A stretch of DNA of 7,146 bases from Actinomycetota bacterium (GTDB taxonomy: Bacteria; Actinomycetota; Acidimicrobiia; Spongiisociales; ZC4RG35): assembly GCA_003242515.1 (NCBI GenBank), contig QGUS01000080.1, positions 1 to 7,146 on the forward strand. The letters run 5' to 3'. Below the pieces are notes generated by a model. That model saw nothing but the letters and a program-made list of their open reading frames with translations, made no database searches and was not told the origin of the DNA. Each line of letters begins with the position of its first letter. Position 1 is the stretch's first letter. Of the stretch, positions 6,241 to 7,146 are shown in pieces. The position numbers and the translations under genes are program-made.

Positions 6241-7146
6241 TCCGCACCCACCGGGCCACCGAGGTCACCCCCGAGATGGTCGGTCAGGAGGTCACCCTGG
6301 CCGGCTGGGTGCAGCGGCGCCGCGACCACGGCGGCATCACCTTCTTCGACCTGCGTGACGCCTCGGGCCTGATCCAGATCGTCGCCGACCCGGCCGAGCA
6401 CCCCATCGCCGAGGACCTGAAGATGGAGTACTGCGTCCGGGTCACCGGCGTGGTGCGGCCCCGTCCGGAGGGCACCAAGAACCCGAACCTGCAGACCGGG
6501 ACCATCGAGGTGGGCGCCACGAGCATCGAGGTGCTCTCGCCCGCCAGGGTGCTGCCGTTCATGATCGACGACCGGGCCGAGGTCGACGAGCTGGTGCGTC
6601 TCCGGTACCGCTACCTCGACCTGCGCCGCCCGCGCATGGCGGCCAACCTCAAGGCCCGCTCCCGGGCGACCTCTGCCATCCGTCGCACGCTCGACGCCAT
6701 GGGCTTCCTCGAGGTGGAGACCCCGACCCTGGTCAACTCGACCCCGGAGGGCGCCCGGGACATGCTGGTCCCCAGCCGCCTCCGTAAGGGCGAGTTCTAC
6801 GCGCTGCCGCAGTCGCCGCAGCTGTTCAAGCAGCTGCTGATGGTCGCCGGCGTGGAGCGGTACTACCAGATCGCCCGCTGCTACCGCGACGAGGACTTCC
6901 GCGCCGACCGGCAGCTCGAGTTCACCCAGCTCGACCTGGAGGGGTCGTTCTGGGAGCGCGAGGACGTCCTGCACGCCATCGAGCAGGTGCTCGCGGCCGT
7001 GGTCCAGGAGCTGCGCGGCGTCGAGCTGCCGCTGCTCCTGCCGCGGCTCACCTGTCACGAGGCCATGGACCGCTACGGCTCCGCCAAGCCCGACGTCCGC
7101 TTCGGGATGGAGATCACCGACCTTTCCGACCTGGTCGCCGACTCGG
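6237..7146 (+). CDS. aspS: Aspartyl-tRNA synthetase, N-terminal half (runs off the window)
   Basis: The first 303 residues are present, of roughly 590 expected for the bacterial type. The OB-fold anticodon-binding domain (about 1-105) begins with GWVQRRRDHGG (23-33). The class II catalytic domain follows with LRYRYLDLRRP (122-132), the flipping-loop region TPEGARDMLVP (169-179), QSPQLFKQ (192-199) and motif 2 RCYRDEDFRADRQLEF (214-229). E171, Q195, K198 and R217 stand at the same numbers as the catalytic residues I recall for the E. coli enzyme. The sequence breaks at about the start of the GAD insertion domain (SAKPDVRFGMEITDLSDLV). Residue 31 is His, the state reported for non-discriminating bacterial AspRS, which also charges tRNA-Asn; this is an inference. 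The ATG overlaps the hisS stop (ATGA). The hisS-aspS pair is widespread in Gram-positive bacteria. Confidence 0.96.
   Translation, partial: MIRTHRATEVTPEMVGQEVTLAGWVQRRRDHGGITFFDLRDASGLIQIVADPAEHPIAEDLKMEYCVRVTGVVRPRPEGTKNPNLQTGTIEVGATSIEVLSPARVLPFMIDDRAEVDELVRLRYRYLDLRRPRMAANLKARSRATSAIRRTLDAMGFLEVETPTLVNSTPEGARDMLVPSRLRKGEFYALPQSPQLFKQLLMVAGVERYYQIARCYRDEDFRADRQLEFTQLDLEGSFWEREDVLHAIEQVLAAVVQELRGVELPLLLPRLTCHEAMDRYGSAKPDVRFGMEITDLSDLVADS

Noticed and set aside
1..7146. A mobile element, defence system or newly acquired island.
   Set aside because: All eight genes are housekeeping genes in a conserved order with uniform GC-rich codon use, and I see no transposase, integrase, attachment repeats or CRISPR-like repeats.

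Overview
The window is a dense, co-directional block of eight protein-coding genes, all on the + strand: queA (3' end) - tgt - yajC - apt - rel - metallo-beta-lactamase-fold hydrolase - hisS - aspS (5' part). The sequence is strongly GC-rich, with G or C at nearly every third codon position. It uses TTG, GTG and ATG starts, and two intergenic sites look like actinobacterial -10 elements placed directly in front of start codons. The order apt-rel-MBL-hisS-aspS is the Gram-positive arrangement known from both Actinomycetota and Firmicutes, and queA-tgt-yajC is the upstream part of the same ancestral neighbourhood. I infer a high-GC Gram-positive, most likely a deep-branching actinobacterium that has kept queuosine synthesis. 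No RNA gene or marker in the window fixes the taxon.

Layout. Positions 1-1321 hold the two late tRNA-queuosine genes, queA and tgt, joined by a 4-base TTGA overlap. Positions 1351-1653 hold yajC, a small Sec-associated membrane protein. A candidate leaderless promoter (TAGACT, 1661-1666) follows, then apt (adenine salvage) and rel (bifunctional (p)ppGpp synthetase/hydrolase), which overlap by 23 bases. Rel is joined by an ATGA overlap to a glyoxalase-II-like hydrolase. After that gene lie a small hairpin (4986-5006) and a second candidate leaderless promoter (TAACCT, 5014-5019), then hisS and aspS, again joined by an ATGA overlap. AspS runs off the right edge.

How the genes fit together. The block concerns translation and its control: anticodon modification of Asn, Asp, His and Tyr tRNAs (QueA, Tgt), charging of His and Asp tRNAs (HisS, AspS), and the stringent response that senses uncharged tRNA (Rel). 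Apt feeds the purine nucleotide pool that Rel draws on. The transcription units I infer are (i) ...queA-tgt-yajC, (ii) apt-rel-MBL and (iii) hisS-aspS, with read-through possible between them.

I see no mobile element, CRISPR array, tRNA, phage gene or novel multi-gene system. The points worth a second look are the two leaderless-type promoters, the absence of secD/secF between yajC and apt, a palindrome near the apt -35 position, an AspRS residue suggesting a non-discriminating enzyme, and a diverged HisRS C-terminus. No stretch over 50 bases lacks a gene.
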